Positions 11,202 through 22,899 of a stretch of 64,000 nucleotides of DNA are shown one piece after another. Each line of letters begins with the position of its first letter. Within the stretch, counting starts at the first letter, position 1. The notes below the pieces were generated by a model, which had not been told where the DNA came from, did no database searches, and saw only the letters and a list, made by a program, of their open reading frames with translations. Source of the stretch: Nemertoderma westbladi (taxonomy: Eukaryota > Xenacoelomorpha > Nemertodermatida > Nemertodermatidae); NCBI GenBank assembly GCA_032718475.1, contig JAUCBJ010001616.1, positions 62,001-126,000 of the forward strand. The letters run 5' to 3'. The translations under genes were made by a program, and so were the position numbers.

Positions 11202-13850
11202 CGATAGAAATTAGTTTTCAGATGCCTGGAGAGATCTGTTTTCCAGATGGTATCCATTTTTGATAGAGCTACCCATGCCTTTGCTTTCCTAACTTCTATG
11301 TCTTTTTTGGTACTCTCTATCCATGACCCAAGATACTTACTGGAAGTCGTAAACCTTCCTCAGTTGATTATTATCAATTGTTATCAAGTTTCCATTATCA
11401 TTAAAAGTCATTTTGTCTTGGTAGATTTATATGCAATCCAACCTCCTTAGCAGCCCTCTCAACTTTATTCAGTAGAAGCTGTGCTTCTGCTAGCGTATTA
11501 GAGCGCAGGGCGATGTCATCTGCAAAGTCGGTGTCTGTGACTGTAGTTGCCAGATATCTACTACTTCTACGTTCTTGTAGTGTGAATCTCAGATCTTCAC
11601 CCTTTGTGGCTGTCCACATTATGTAATCCAGTACAATTTCAAATAGTAATGGCACCAATGTGTCACCTTGCAGTACGCCAGCCAGGATTGTGAAGAACTC
11701 AGTTTCACCATCTGGTGAGAGTACCTGAGCTTCTGTGTCACAATATAATAATCAGCCACAATTACCTCTGGTATTCCATAAGCTCTTAGGATTTCCAGCA
11801 TTTTGCCTCTATGGATCGAATACTGTCTTGAAGTCCACAAAAGTCAGGACAGCAGGGAGATTCTTTGACTTAATTCCCTCAATCAGTCTCCATAGCGCAA
11901 GTATCTGAGCTATTGTTGATCTATTTGGTCGAAATTCGTTTTAGCTCTTAAGCAGCAGTTTCTCTATGTGAGGTTTAATTATATATAGAATCATTTTGTT
12001 GTATAGCTTGGCAGCCACCACAAGCCAACAGATCCCACAATAGTTTGTTGGTATACAAGGGTCTCCTCTCTTGGGGAGAGGCTTTAGTTGACCTTAGGTC
12101 CAACTTGGTGATGGCTTTCCCCTTTTAATATCCGATTGCAAACATTCAAAAATGGTATGTTTAGCTCTCCTGTTTTCCATACCTCTATAGGGATTTCATC
12201 TTATCCACTCGGTTTATGATTGGACATGCTTTTAATGCTTTTTGGAGTTCGGCGTGTGTGAAGTCCCATGTTTCTATAAGTTGCGTCTTATCATATATTA
12301 TCCTTGTAGGGCTGACCTCTATGTTTGATGGCTGCCCAGCACTTTGCTGAAGTGAGCGTTCCATTTCCCAACATCTTCTTCAGGACTATCATCTTAGAGG
12401 CACCTCCCTTAGCACAACCTTTTTAAGTATTGATTGTTGCTGTATTGGAGCAGTTGTAATTTCTTCCAGTCTTGTCCTGTATGTACTTCTGTTGTTGTAG
12501 TAGTTGATGTTGTAGGCCAATTTAAGATCTTCCTTAGCTTTCTCAACCTTGTTGATATTTTCGGTTGTTGTTTGTACGATATTTTCTTTGAAGGCTATGT
12601 TAAGATCTTCTCTCTTACAAGTAACAACAGGCATATAATGTTTTCGTTTGAGTTTTTGGGGAAAATGCCTCTTGGCTGATTGCTTGTGGGCTTTTATTAT
12701 ATTATGATATATTGAATCAGTAGACTGGTCTTCATTCATTGACTGAAGTACTTCAAAGCAGTTTTGAACTTCTACTGTATAAGCATCCTTTACTGCATTG
12801 TTTCACATTTTCACAGTTTCTCCCAGTCATAGTTGATTCGCTTGCTTGTCCTGGGTTTGCTGGCTCTCAAACTGAGTCTGATCTCTGCAGCCATAATTAT
12901 GTGGTCTGAACCAATTAGGTTGAACGAGCTGTATGCCTCGCAGTTAATCATGCTGTTTCTTCACCTTTTATTTATAAGTATGTAATCCAGCTGTGCTTTT
13001 GATCCATTAGGGTATTGAAAGGTCCATAGCTTCCACTCTTTTAGCTTCATAGCTCTCATAGCTTCCATTCTTTTCGAATGTGGTGTTTGTTAGAATCAAT
13101 TCACATTCTTCCATTAGGTCTAAGAGTAAGCACCAATTTCTGTTCGAACTGGTGTTATAGGTGTCCCTTGATGTCTTCTGGACCAATTTGAGAATTCAGG
13201 ACAACATCAATGACTTTGGCATTGTGTTTCGGAATGTCCTTTATAAGTCCAGTCAGATCTTCATAAAACTTGTCTGCTTGTTCTCGCTCTGATGCATTGG
13301 TTGGACTGTAGCAACATTTTACTGTTGTCTTGGGATTCCCATCAAATGTTGCAATCATGACCCTGCAATTTATAGATTCGGTGTTGTTTATGGTCTGAAG
13401 TGCAAATGGGCTTAGCATAATTCATACTCCACCAATTGATGCATTGGCCAAATTTTTTTTTTCTGAGCTTGTTACCAATGTCCATCCTTTTCCAAAGTCA
13501 TTGTACTTCATGGCAGTGTCTTCATGACAAATCCGATATTCTCGGATACAGATGATGTTGATGTTATATTACATTGCCAGAGCTACCATGTCACCCTGTT
13601 TGCTATATGCTTTCAGTGTGCATGCGTTCAGTGTGGCATTCTTTAGTGTCTTTAGTATCTCTCGTTGGTTCTTCTGTCTTCTGTTCTAGTAGCAGATTTT
13701 TTGACCCCAGCTTGGTGTACCATTGAGGGACGCGGTCCTTGTTGACCCAGGCGACGACTGAGCCAGTATTTCTCCTGGGGGGTTCTCCTATAAGCATCTT
13801 CAAAGTAGGTCACTGTTGGTTGCTGCCGACCTTGTCTGCATGGCTAGTCG
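11202..13850 (-). mobile_element. LINE-A copy, nearly full length but degenerate
   Basis: Read on the minus strand. 13850-13600 is the 5' region and 13418-13155 is endonuclease (CRVMIATFDGNPKTTVKCC, HNAKVIDVVLNSQI, where the catalytic GD block is damaged). 12739-12389 is the linker, 11840-11620 the RT palm (GKMLEILRAYGIPEVIVA), and 11658-11401 has FADDIALRS. Many stops and frameshifts separate the pieces. The matching + strand copy is at 28690-31390. The class looks RTE-like from the domain order and the companion LINE-B tails. Confidence 0.85.
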
Positions 13851-13989
13851 TTAGTTGATTACCTTCCACCTGCCCATGGCCTACAGCCCTGCTACCGACT
13901 GTAGGGGTTCTTTTGTTACACCTTGAACCAAGTGTGCCTCCTGGGTTTGGTATAGACAGAGGGGCATTGCAGATGTATGCTCAAGCCTT

Positions 13990-14393
13990 TGCCTTCAATG
14001 GTGCCCTAGGCACTGATTCATTGTGTCAAGTTCAATGCACACATCTCCAACCAGACATTATATAACATTGGAGGTGTCTCATTGGTTCCCCCAAGCTTGA
14101 CACTAGAACAAAGCGCCTCCGCTTTGCAGGACATTGCTTTCGCCGTGAGGACCAGCCAGTGCATAATCTTGTACTTTGGCAGCCTCATGGAGTGAATAAG
14201 CATGGTGGACAGCCCATGACTTTCTTGAGACGCATCTTAAAGGACACTGGCCTTGAAGATGCGGATGATCTAGCAAATGTCATGGGTGATAGGGAGTTAT
14301 GGCGGTGTAATTTTGTCGATAAGCCGGCACAGCATTCTTAAAAATGCAGCTGCAATGCAGCATGCCGATCCTAGTAGTAGTAGTAGGCACTGA
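13990..14393 (+). mobile_element. LINE-B 3' end with (TAG)n tail
   Basis: Encodes the extreme C-terminus of LINE-B: HISNQTLYNIGG in one frame, then NLVLWQPHGVNKHGGQPM, LKDTGLEDADDLANVMGDRE and the stop after PAQHS at 14339-14341. The short 3' UTR ATGCAGCTGCAATGCAGCAT is followed by GCCGATCC and (TAG)n at about 14368-14386. Ending in a short tandem repeat rather than poly-A is typical of RTE-like LINEs. It is 5' truncated and sits against the 5' end of LINE-A. Confidence 0.85.
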
Positions 14394-14995
14394 AGCCCTC
14401 AATGACTTATTTAGTTGATGGGGCATACCAACCCACTCTTGATCAACTAAATAATGAATAGGCTACTGGCACAGATTGGGCTGCCATACTGGGCCGACAG
14501 CTAAAGATAGTACCACAATACTGCCACAGTGGTAGCAGGATCTGTGGATCCTGACATGACACACATATAATGTATAAAAACAAGCAATAAAATCATAAAA
14601 TTCAAATGAAATTTAATTATTAAATCGTGACAATATGAATGAGCGAATATAAATTGCAGGTAAAATAATATTATAAATAATAAATAATTATATATAAATA
14701 AATAAATATATGTAAATATATGTAAGTGTATATTATTAAATATATATACACACTAAAATTGGAATTTGATTTAATTGGAAATTGATTTAATAATAGTCAA
14801 GTAGAAGTAGACAACCCAGAAAAAAATATGGCCAAACTAAGCTTGATTTGCAACAGTGAGTGGTCTGCAGTAACATATCCAAAATCCTCAAAAGTCCAAC
14901 CAAACTTCCGCATCTGCATAAAAATCCGAACAAACTTATGCATCTGCTTACTATGTCAGCTAAGATTAAATTATTTTAAATTTTTGCAATTGTAG
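14394..14995. other. AT-rich intronic stretch
   Basis: Mostly TATATAA-type low-complexity sequence with no reading frame of interest, leading to the polypyrimidine-poor acceptor TTTTTGCAATTGTAG at 14981-14995. Confidence 0.6.
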
Positions 14996-15118
14996 ATATA
15001 GCTGTTGAAATTCGAAGAACAATTATTAGGAAAGAAGGTTATCGAGTGACATATAGGAATCTAGGTGATGATCTAGCTACCTGTTACTGGTTCATTTTCG
15101 AGGCCATTACGACAATTG
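14996..15118 (+). CDS. K2P copy A, exon 2 (pore helix 1)
   Basis: A 123-bp exon that continues codon 108 (G|AT, Asp) and encodes residues 108-148 plus the first base of 149. It holds the end of the extracellular cap and the P1 pore helix, LATCYWFIFEAITTI. It ends ATTG|GTTAGT, so the glycine codon of the GYG selectivity filter is split by the intron. The homologous exon 37746-37868 of copy B is also exactly 123 bp and shares GDDL, YWFIFE and ITTI at the same places. It was found by this homology, being too short for an ORF scan. Confidence 0.93.
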
Positions 15119-16348
15119 GTTAGTTAAACTTAAACAGTTATTAATTCTCATTCAGGGCCAATTCGACAGTACAGTAGGTTAGTTAGCCATAGCCAACCTC
15201 ACATTGCTGCAAAAATTTGTTTCAGCATCATATTGCAAGCTCCCTCTCACCTGCAAGTTTTGTTGCAGCAATTTTTATCGACATTTTTGAGAAATTTGAA
15301 GTAAACCTAGTTGAAGTAACAGAAGTTGCATCATGTGTGGCAGGCCTAAGACAATGTAACTGCTACTTGTTCATGTGGTTGAAATAGGCAATAATTTAGC
15401 CTGTATGGCCGTGTATTCCAACAATATTGTAGTTCAGGTTTGTGGACTGAAATTTAAAAAATTATTATGAATAAAAGTAATTATTGTATATGAATTGTAT
15501 ATGTGTAAATATTACAAGAATTAGTTAGAGTTACAAATTTAAATAAATAGAGCTAATGTAGGTATATTTTTATTTTAATCATTATCATAATTTATATTTT
15601 TATACTGTGCCTGAGCCCTTCGGACCATTGCTTTACAGTGCATGGGAACTTTTGAAGAAAACTGAACTGAATGAGGGAAAGTGTTTCTCAATATTTTGTT
15701 ACAATATTATGTTGCTAATTTTGGACAAATTTTAAAATATAGAAAGTTTTAAATTCGGAAAAATAATTTTTATTTATGCCTTTTCTAGGTGTCTACATTT
15801 GTAGTCATTGGGCTGTCAATCGACCTATATTTTATCTATGACTATGGAGTAATAATTTTCATTTTATGTTTAGTATAATTATCTAATAAATATTTTTGTA
15901 TAATATTTTTATAAAATATATATATATTATAAATTATTATATATATATATACATACATATATATATATATAATGATAATAATATTTTAAGATTTCATAAA
16001 GTGACAACTTATATGATCAATCACTAAAAAATTTATTTTTTTTATTATTATCTCACACCCTACAGTCATATTCCCTAACTTTCTTTACTTAATTTAAACT
16101 TATATATATAATGATATATATATTTATATTACAATATATATTTACACTATTTATAAAAAAGTTCATCTCAAAATTACACTATTTATAAATAATATATTTA
16201 ATATAACAATATAAAGTAATAATAATATTCATTTTATATATATTTTCTTTATTTAATATATATTATAGATGTAACATAATATATATAATAATACATATAT
16301 ATTTAATATATATATTTAATTATTGTTTTTACAAGTTTCACCACATTA

Positions 16349-16573
16349 TCATTGATTTTCATGATATCTCTGAAAACAGAACTTCAGGTGTAACGGTTTC
16401 CTGCACTTCACACACTGAATGCGACAGTTTTTCTGACAAAATACGCATCGACGTGGAGGCACATCATCTGGGTAATGGCCGATATTATCAAATTGCGCAG
16501 CTGGTGGAGTGCAGGAAGAGGGACCCGGCCGTGGTTTTGGATGGTAATCAGATAGAATGAGAGCCCTAACCAC
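16349..16573 (-). pseudogene. piggyBac-type gene relic, last exon (Cys-rich C-terminus)
   Basis: The minus-strand frame encodes FDNIGHYPDD followed by a cysteine-rich module RRCVFCQKNCRIQCVKC, then FCFQRYHEN and a stop. This is the layout of the C-terminal cross-brace zinc finger that piggyBac transposases use to bind their ends. It lies downstream, in transcription order, of the piggyBac exons at 24390-18250, so it is read here as their final exon. A likely acceptor is CTCCACCAG at about 16504-16496. Part of the upstream frame runs through a palindrome (16534-16612), so the true exon probably starts inside it. Identification of the module is good, but its linkage by splicing is inferred. Confidence 0.75.
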
Positions 16574-16612
16574 TGGTTAGGGCTGTCATTCTATCTGATT
16601 ACCATCCAAAAC
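16534..16612. repeat. 79-nt near-perfect palindrome
   Basis: Arms of 39 nt at 16534-16572 and 16574-16612 match with one mismatch around a single central base. The left arm begins GTTTTGGATGGTAATCAGAT. A transcript from either strand would fold into one long hairpin. Confidence 0.95.
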
Positions 16613-17670
16613 GACGTGAAAGCCATATGAAAAACACTGTAAAGCACCCGGAAAACATTAAAATTATTGATCAACAGGAAATTTAATACATCGATTACAC
16701 TGAATTGGTAATCTTAAATGTACTGTACTTCTCGCATAGCACACGTTAAGTAATCTCCGTAAAACAGGGAAAACACTATAAACCCTCTGGACAACAGTGA
16801 AATTTTACCTATATTTCGCTAGAAAGCGGGGTAGCTCAATTGGCTGAACGCCAGGCCTGCAATCGATTGGTTCTAGGTTCAGCCCCACCAGGGTCACTCA
16901 GCTGCCTTTCATCCACTGGGGTCGATAAATTGAGTACCAGTTAAATAACTGGGAGCAAATCTTGGGATAATAGTAGCGCCCACCCCTACCCTCGGTAGCA
17001 TCTATCGAAAGAGGAGCCTTTGGGTCACCTCAACTGTTTGCTTGATATGCTGCTAATAATACTAGGTGAAAGAAAAAATCGATCAACATGCATTTCAGCA
17101 CTATCCTTGTTTTACTGGTCAGCCAGTAGTACCAGTGTTGCTGTATTCTGGTATTACATAGTGTATTCCAGTATTGTTAGTGTTGGATCAATTCATCTGC
17201 TAAATGTTGGCAGTTGAAGTGCAGAAGTTGTGGTATTTATTATTAAGGATACCATTCATACCAGAAAACCGAACTGACTAGAACATAGATCTAGATCTTG
17301 CATCCGCGCTTCTAGCCACACTGGTATGCCACTTCACTATGTACGGTATCTCTGTAGGTAGGACCTAACTGTGGCCCTCTTGCTGTCTTAATATTAAATA
17401 CCGCAACATCTGCACTTTAACTGTTCAACATTTAGCAGATGACAAGATCCAACACTAACAATACTTGAATACTGGAATACACTAATACCAGAATACACCA
17501 TTAATGTTGTGATTACTTAATGGTGTGCTATGCGAGGAGTACATTGAAGAATACCAATTCAGTGTAATACATGTATTAAATTTCCTGTTGATCAATATTT
17601 TTACTTTTTCCGGGTGCATTACAGTGTTTTTCATCTTTTTTTCTAGTGCTTTACTGTTTTACTAGTGTTT
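16613..17670. mobile_element. Foldback element with nested inverted arms
   Basis: 16625-16770 is the inverted counterpart of 17515-17645 (shared words: TTTCCTGTTGATCAAT, TACCAATTCAGTGTAAT, GTGTGCTATGCGAG). 17145-17247 is the inverted counterpart of 17388-17510 (shared words: TCATCTGCTAAATGTTG, AACACTAACAATACT). Together they make one left and one right arm of about 280-350 bp around a loop at 17250-17387. The left arm is interrupted by the SINE at 16826-17040. There is no coding capacity. Confidence 0.8.
16826..17040 (+). mobile_element. tRNA-derived SINE
   Basis: GGGGTAGCTCAATTGGCTGA carries a Pol III A box (TAGCTCAATTGG) and GGTTCAGCCCC 50 nt later fits a B box, so the head is a tRNA-like promoter. 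The body that follows, with CCTTTCATCCACTGGGGTCG and ATAAATTGAGTACCAG, recalls SINE bodies I associate with cephalopod-type families, but that is from memory and not checked. The anticodon arm is degenerate, so this is not a functional tRNA gene. Confidence 0.75.
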
Positions 17671-18249
17671 TCCTAATTTAGAATTATCCTTCTTCCTATA
17701 CAGCTATACCTGCTGTTGTTTATAATATACTTATTGGGAATTTGATCCAAAGGTAAATTCACAGCCAGCTAGCTGGGTTTCTAGTATTGAAATATAGTTG
17801 TAATCAAATCAGGGGACTTGGTTTTCACTCAGGAAGAACTCCAAACCCCAGTAAATCGATTTCAACTATAGAGACTGGAGACTACGAAGTAGGTTTGCTG
17901 TATTTTAAGGGTGAAATTTGGCAAATTTTGCAAAATTTTAATGGCCATGAGGCTGGGGTAGATTTATATGAAAATCACAATTTCACATTTTGTGTTTGTT
18001 TCCAACCTATTTGACATTAAATATTTGCATCTACCTTAACTTTTATCAAAAATACAAAATATCTGGGATTTTCAAAACTGGCATTGCCTTCTCAAAAATT
18101 TGAAATTTTCAAGTGTCGTGAGGCCCGCTTAGAATTTTTAAAAATCAAAAATTTTTTTTGCAAAGATAGTTTAGACCGATTTGGCATCAGAAAAATAGTG
18201 CTTCCCTTAAAAATAGAGAAAATTTTTTTTTCACTCCACCCTACTAACC
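17671..18249. other. Intronic sequence without recognisable gene
   Basis: A 75-codon frame at 17787-18014 resembles nothing I know. Within the piggyBac gene model this is part of its last intron. Poly-T/poly-A runs occur near 18140-18230. Confidence 0.4.
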
Positions 18250-18251
18250 AC

Positions 18252-18558
18252 TGCTCTCCGGAAATCTACTGTGGGACATTACGACTTTGGGCAAGTTCAT
18301 AGTACCTCCAACTTGCCACACAGGCAATATTGATGGCGTTTATAAGCAACGGAAAATACCACATCAGTAAGGTCAACCCCACCCATTGCCATTCCTTCGT
18401 TATAAGCCGCAACTATATATGGTTGTGTTACATTGACTTTTTCTTTTTCACCACGCTTATACCGCTTTACAGTGGATGTTGGCTTTGTAGTATCACAATT
18501 GCTACCTATTGTCACAACAGCGTTGTCATTCCATCGTCCTATCTCAACAGTACCATCG
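18252..18558 (-). pseudogene. piggyBac-type gene relic, third coding block
   Basis: On the minus strand, after a good acceptor (CATCCTTCCAG ending at 18559), the frame reads SDGTVEIGRWNDNAVV, a gap region, then AAYNEGMAMGGVDLTD, the conserved late part of the piggyBac catalytic domain. A frameshift plus a small deletion follows. A second frame continues WYFPLLINAINIACVASWRY, then another shift gives VDFRRAVVSR. Splicing from 20135 restores the codon split AG|G so that YDFRSDG reads through. At least two frameshifts in this block alone make it a pseudogene. Confidence 0.82.
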
Positions 18559-18840
18559 CTCCTGGAAGGATGAAATAAAACATAATTCAATTATGATTAA
18601 TTATTATTATTTATTTTATAAATATTATATGAGATAATTTATATTATTGAATGAACTGACACGTTATATTATAATTATATACGCATTCAATAGGCCTAAT
18701 AAAAAATATCAAAATAAAGCGAGTATTTATAAATTATAAATAACTTATGCATTGCTAGCATCTATATAAACGAAATCCAAGAAATCCATATATTAGCAAA
18801 ATATAGTAGATATAAAACACCTTATAGCACAAAGTACAAA

Positions 18841-19935
18841 TTGCACCACTCTAAAGGGCCCAACACCAAGTGGGGGGGAGATCAATACCGATCCGGTAGG
18901 TCAGATCCCCGTAAACATGCGCCGTCCCCAAATCCAAGACCCCGCCACAGCCGACGACCACCGCGCAGACAGAGGGAGTTGGAACGGAGTAAGGAAAACT
19001 GGAGGCGCCTCCGAACTCCACCCAAGACACAGGCGAGGCCGCGTTCCCTCATACTTTGCCATCGCGAGACTAAGGTCTCGGCGAGGTGGCGAATAAGGAT
19101 TTCGGCCTCCTTGCACCACACCCCGTCGGTGGTTCTGACTAGTGGGTTGAAGGAGATTCGACGATCCTCACACACTGCGCCATAGTGGACCTTCTTAGCG
19201 CGGACCCTCTGCTGGATGACGGAGTCTAGAGACCGATTAACGTATGAGGGGGCGTCAGCGTTAACAATTGCAATGTCGAAAGACGCCACCCTCTGTTCGG
19301 CCCAGACTCCCCTCGCCAGGAGGTCCGCCCTTACACCACCCACCTCGCGGCCTTGTCTATCCAGGTAGCCCGTGGCCAGCGTGACCTCACGCTGGACACA
19401 TGACCCCCCGAACACTGTCGCAATCAGGTCCCCGAACACCTGCCGCACCTCGTCGTGACGCCTAATAATAAGCCCGCCCGACTTACAGTTCAGGGCGTGC
19501 GAGGTCGTAAAAGGTCTCCCACACCCCTCGCAGCTCGCCGGCAGACTAGGTGGCGTCATTCCGTACCTCAGATTGAGGTTGTCGCGGAACACCTCCGGGT
19601 CCAGATCAGTGTGATCAACAATGGAGGGCTGCGCAGACAACCACCCACCCGTCTTGTGGGTGACAGTTCTCTCTCTGTACGACGCCGTTCAGTTGGGACG
19701 CCAAGGAGAGCGGACTCCTGCCTTGCCTTGTACAAGGCGTCCTGGGAGAAGTGTCTCGCAGCCAAGGCGGAGGCGAGGCACGCGGCGTGGTCTGCTACCT
19801 GAAGTGGGCGTCCGTTCAATAAGGCGTCCACAACCCCCACAGTCCCTGCAATCGAAGTTTCCCGAGCAGGACCCTGTCGCATCAACGGGTACCGGATCCC
19901 GATGCCGCCATGACGAACCGGAAGAAGGACCAACT
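18841..19935 (-). mobile_element. GC-rich LINE 3' part with zinc finger and REL-type endonuclease
   Basis: Minus strand 19933-18882 encodes, across one frame change near 19600, GGIGIRYP, then a CCHC module (CEGCGRPF, SHALNCKSGG), RRHDEVRQVFGDL, GVRADLLARGVW, FDIAIVNADAPSY and QFSLLRSNSLCLRG. This order matches the C-terminus of LINEs with a restriction-like endonuclease rather than an apurinic endonuclease. It is strikingly GC-rich against its neighbours, which suggests recent arrival or a different base-composition history. It lies in what I read as the second intron of the antisense piggyBac gene. The RT half is absent. Confidence 0.75.
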
Positions 19936-20134
19936 CCTCGTTTACTGTACCTGGAATTTATATTATTTATTTATTTATCCTATATTTATTATTTATTTAT
20001 ATATATTTACATAATATTATATATTACCATAATTATGAATTATCGTAGTCAGATAGCATAGTATAACAAACAAATAGTTAAAATAAAATGAAAATTTCTA
20101 GAATATAAAATGTACAGTATATATCTATGGTGAC

Positions 20135-20436
20135 CTGAAATCATAAACTCCACGGGGTTGCTTCTTCATAGCCTTTGAATCTTGGAGAGGACATTGCCCA
20201 GTGCGATTGTCACGAATAGTGCCAGTTGCCCTGAACCCATTTCATGCAGGTTTGTCAATAAGTCGTGGCTTGTAAAGAAATTGTCAAAGAAAACATGATG
20301 TTGTGACGGATCATGAGTAATGGATAACAACTCAATGACAACACGAGACCCAAGTGGTCCATCGATATTTCCCTGCGACTTTCCCTCATATATAATAGCG
20401 TAGTAAGGCAACCAGAATATCCGCAAATCATCCATA
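20135..20436 (-). pseudogene. piggyBac-type gene relic, second coding block (DDE core)
   Basis: After acceptor TTATTTCAG (ending 20437) the minus strand reads LWMICGYSGCLTTLLY, then shifts frame to YEGKSQGNIDGPLGSRV, then HHVFFDNFFTSHDLL, carrying the second catalytic Asp motif (FDNFFTS). Another shift gives GFRATGTIRDNRTGQCPL and GVYDF, ending TTTCAG|GTCACC. The order is exactly that of piggyBac-type DDE transposases. Two frameshifts in 300 bp show loss of function unless they are assembly errors. The splice sites at both ends are plausible and in phase with the neighbouring blocks. Confidence 0.85.
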
Positions 20437-20477
20437 GCTGAAATAAGATATAATTTACAAAACTAATGATGAATACT

Positions 20478-22899
20478 GATGATGATGATGATCGGCTTGC
20501 ACTACGGTGCAGTGCCGGTGGCCCCAGAAACATAGCGCCCCCAGATCTTGCGGTCAGCCATACAATTTCCTAATTCATTCCTGTTCTCAAGTCCTGTGTC
20601 CTTGAGCAGGCGTTTGAGGAAAGTCATTGGCTGTCCACCACGTCTATTCTCGCCAGCAGGCTGCCACAGCACAAGGTTGTGTACAGGTTGATCCTGCCGG
20701 CGGAAACAGTGCCCAGCAAGCATTAGACGGCGTTTCTGCAGGGTGATGCTAGGTCTTGGCAATGAGATGTTACCATATTTATATAACACCTCATTGCTTA
20801 TGTGTGCATCATATGCTATGTTGTGCACCCGGCGAAGCATCCTGGTGTATGTGCCATCCAAGGACCTGGTGTCTTCAGCAGTTAGAGCCCAGCATGGGCT
20901 GCCATAGAGCAGCACAGGCTCCACTGCTGCACGGAAAAGGCGTACCTTTAAAGAGCATGAGATGTCAGAGCTCTTCCAGATCCTGGATAGCTTGTGGATG
21001 GCGGACCAGGCTTTCCCTTTGCGAATTCGGAGATCTTCAACAGACCTCCTTACCCATGATCCAAGGTAGCAGAAGTCGTTCACATGACTTACCAGTCCAT
21101 CCAGCGATTGAATGTTATCCCGATCAATTTTCTGCTGATCTGAATCCATGTTTACTGTCAGAATTTTGGTCTTTGTGCTATTCACAAAGAGGCCAACACT
21201 AGATGCAGCCTCCTCTAAGCTAGATAGCAGCTTCTGTGCTCCTTCTAATGTCTCTGAAAGTAAACCAAGGTCATCTGCAAAGTCAAGGTCGGTTAGATGT
21301 TCTGCTGGGGAACCACGTCTGCGGCTACCTGATGGTGGAGATATTTCCACCCCATCAGCTTCATGAAGATCGAGTGATGTCCGCAGCAAATAGTCCACCA
21401 CAATAATGAAGAGGAACGGGGCTAATGTGTCTCCTTGAAGGACACCCCAGAGAACCTCAAATGGGTCTGTGTCTCCATCAGTAGTGGATACAAAGGTCGT
21501 GGAACCGTCATATACTGATCTGATTGCATTAATGATCTCATTGGGGATCCCATATGCCTGAAGAATTTGGAACATGCGTGGGCGTGACACGGAATCGAAG
21601 GCCTTGAAGAAATTCACAAATATGACATCCAAATGTCTGTCTTTCTTTGTAGAAACCTCTTCAATAATCCTTCTAAGTGCCAGAATGGGTTCAAAGGTAC
21701 CTCTACCTTTTCGAAACCCATTTTGATTCCCACGCAAGAGTCTTTCTACAGGATCCCTAATGCGATTCAGCATTATTCTGTTGAATAATTTAGCTGCAAT
21801 TGAGATTAGACTAATTCCACGATATGAACCAAAATAGGAGAGGTTGCCCTTCTTTGGAATGGGTGTTAGCCGATTAGTCTTCAGTTCTTGTGGTGCAATC
21901 TTAGTGCGGTACATTTCTACTAGGATAGGGTGGACTAGTTGAAGGCATTCTCTGATCTTAAAGACCTCGGGAGGCACATCATCAACACCAGATGCCCTAT
22001 TGGTTTTAATGTCATTCGAAGCAGTTAAGACCTCTTCGAATGTTATGTCACCAATTGGGATGTCTGAGAGTATTGTGTGTGACACAGGCTTTACAATGAA
22101 ATCGTCAGTCAGTTCTCGATCATTATTTAGCAATTTCTCGAAATGAGACTTCCATCCAGCCTGCCAAGCGGTCGGCTGGAGAATCAGCCTTCACCTTGGC
22201 AGTTGGTCGGCTTTTTCTTCCAGAGAGCAGGTTGATTGCTTGCCAGGCTTCAGCAGATTTCCTGCTTTCGTCAGCAGCATTGATAGTATCAACCTGCTCG
22301 CTGATAAGCTTTGCTTTATTAATCGAGTATTGCTTGTTTAGAGATTTCACTGAAGCTTTCACTGCATTTTTTGCAGAAGTTATACGTCAGCTACGATACT
22401 CTCTTTGGGCTTGTTCAATGCCTCTCGCAGGTCTAGAATGCGCTGGTCTGCCCAGGGGATCTTCTTCAACTTCCATGGCTTTAGAGGAACAGTTTTCTTT
22501 GCAGCTGACTTTACTGCTGCAGCAAACTGGGTATATTTCTCACAGTGGTTCATTTCTTCATTTATGAGACTGGAATATCTATTTGTAACCTCAATTGTAA
22601 AGTTATCCTTTATAATGGGGTTTTTATCCAAGGTAGACCAGTCATGATGTGGGGTGGACTTTTTAAGACCCTTGTTTGCACGAAGGCTTAATTTGGTCTT
22701 TCCCATAACCAATCGATGGTCAGTCTGAAATGTCCGCACTGTGAGAGAAGAGCAGTCAATTATTGATCCTCTGTATTTCTTACGGAAGATGAGGTGGTCT
22801 ATCTGGGACTTATGACCACTGGGTCCCACATGGGTGTACAGCTTTCCAGGTCGTTTTTGGAAATTTGTATTGGCCGAAAACAGCTCATTTGCCAGAATC
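20478..22899 (-). mobile_element. LINE-B copy, 5'-truncated, with 12-bp target-site duplication
   Basis: The best LINE-B copy, running right to left. 22899-22385 is the end of the endonuclease (QIDHL, TDHRLVMGK). After one stop and one frameshift, 22133-20502 is an uninterrupted 543-codon RT. Motifs are FFKAFDSV, GVLQGDTLAPFLF, DLDFADDLGLLSETL (FADD at about 21270-21281), YLGSWVRRS and the C-terminal WALTAEDTRSLDG module with LRRVHNIAYDAHISN. The 3' end is a short (ATG/CAT)n tract. Target-site duplication ATGATGAATACT lies at 20466-20477 and 22900-22911. It interrupts the first intron of the antisense piggyBac gene and is one of the younger insertions here. Confidence 0.92.

Larger units (their letters stand above)
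2980..14995 (+). other. Intron 1 of K2P copy A (12,016 bp), filled with repeats
   Basis: Bounded by GTAGGT at 2980 and an ATTGTAG acceptor ending at 14995. It contains a minisatellite, LINE-B and LINE-A fragments in both orientations, a broken Mutator-type transposase and several tandem duplications, all listed separately. No other host exon was recognised in it. Confidence 0.85.

Noticed and set aside
22196-22647. + strand frames of 80-123 codons
   Set aside because: Shadows of the LINE-B reading frame on the minus strand.
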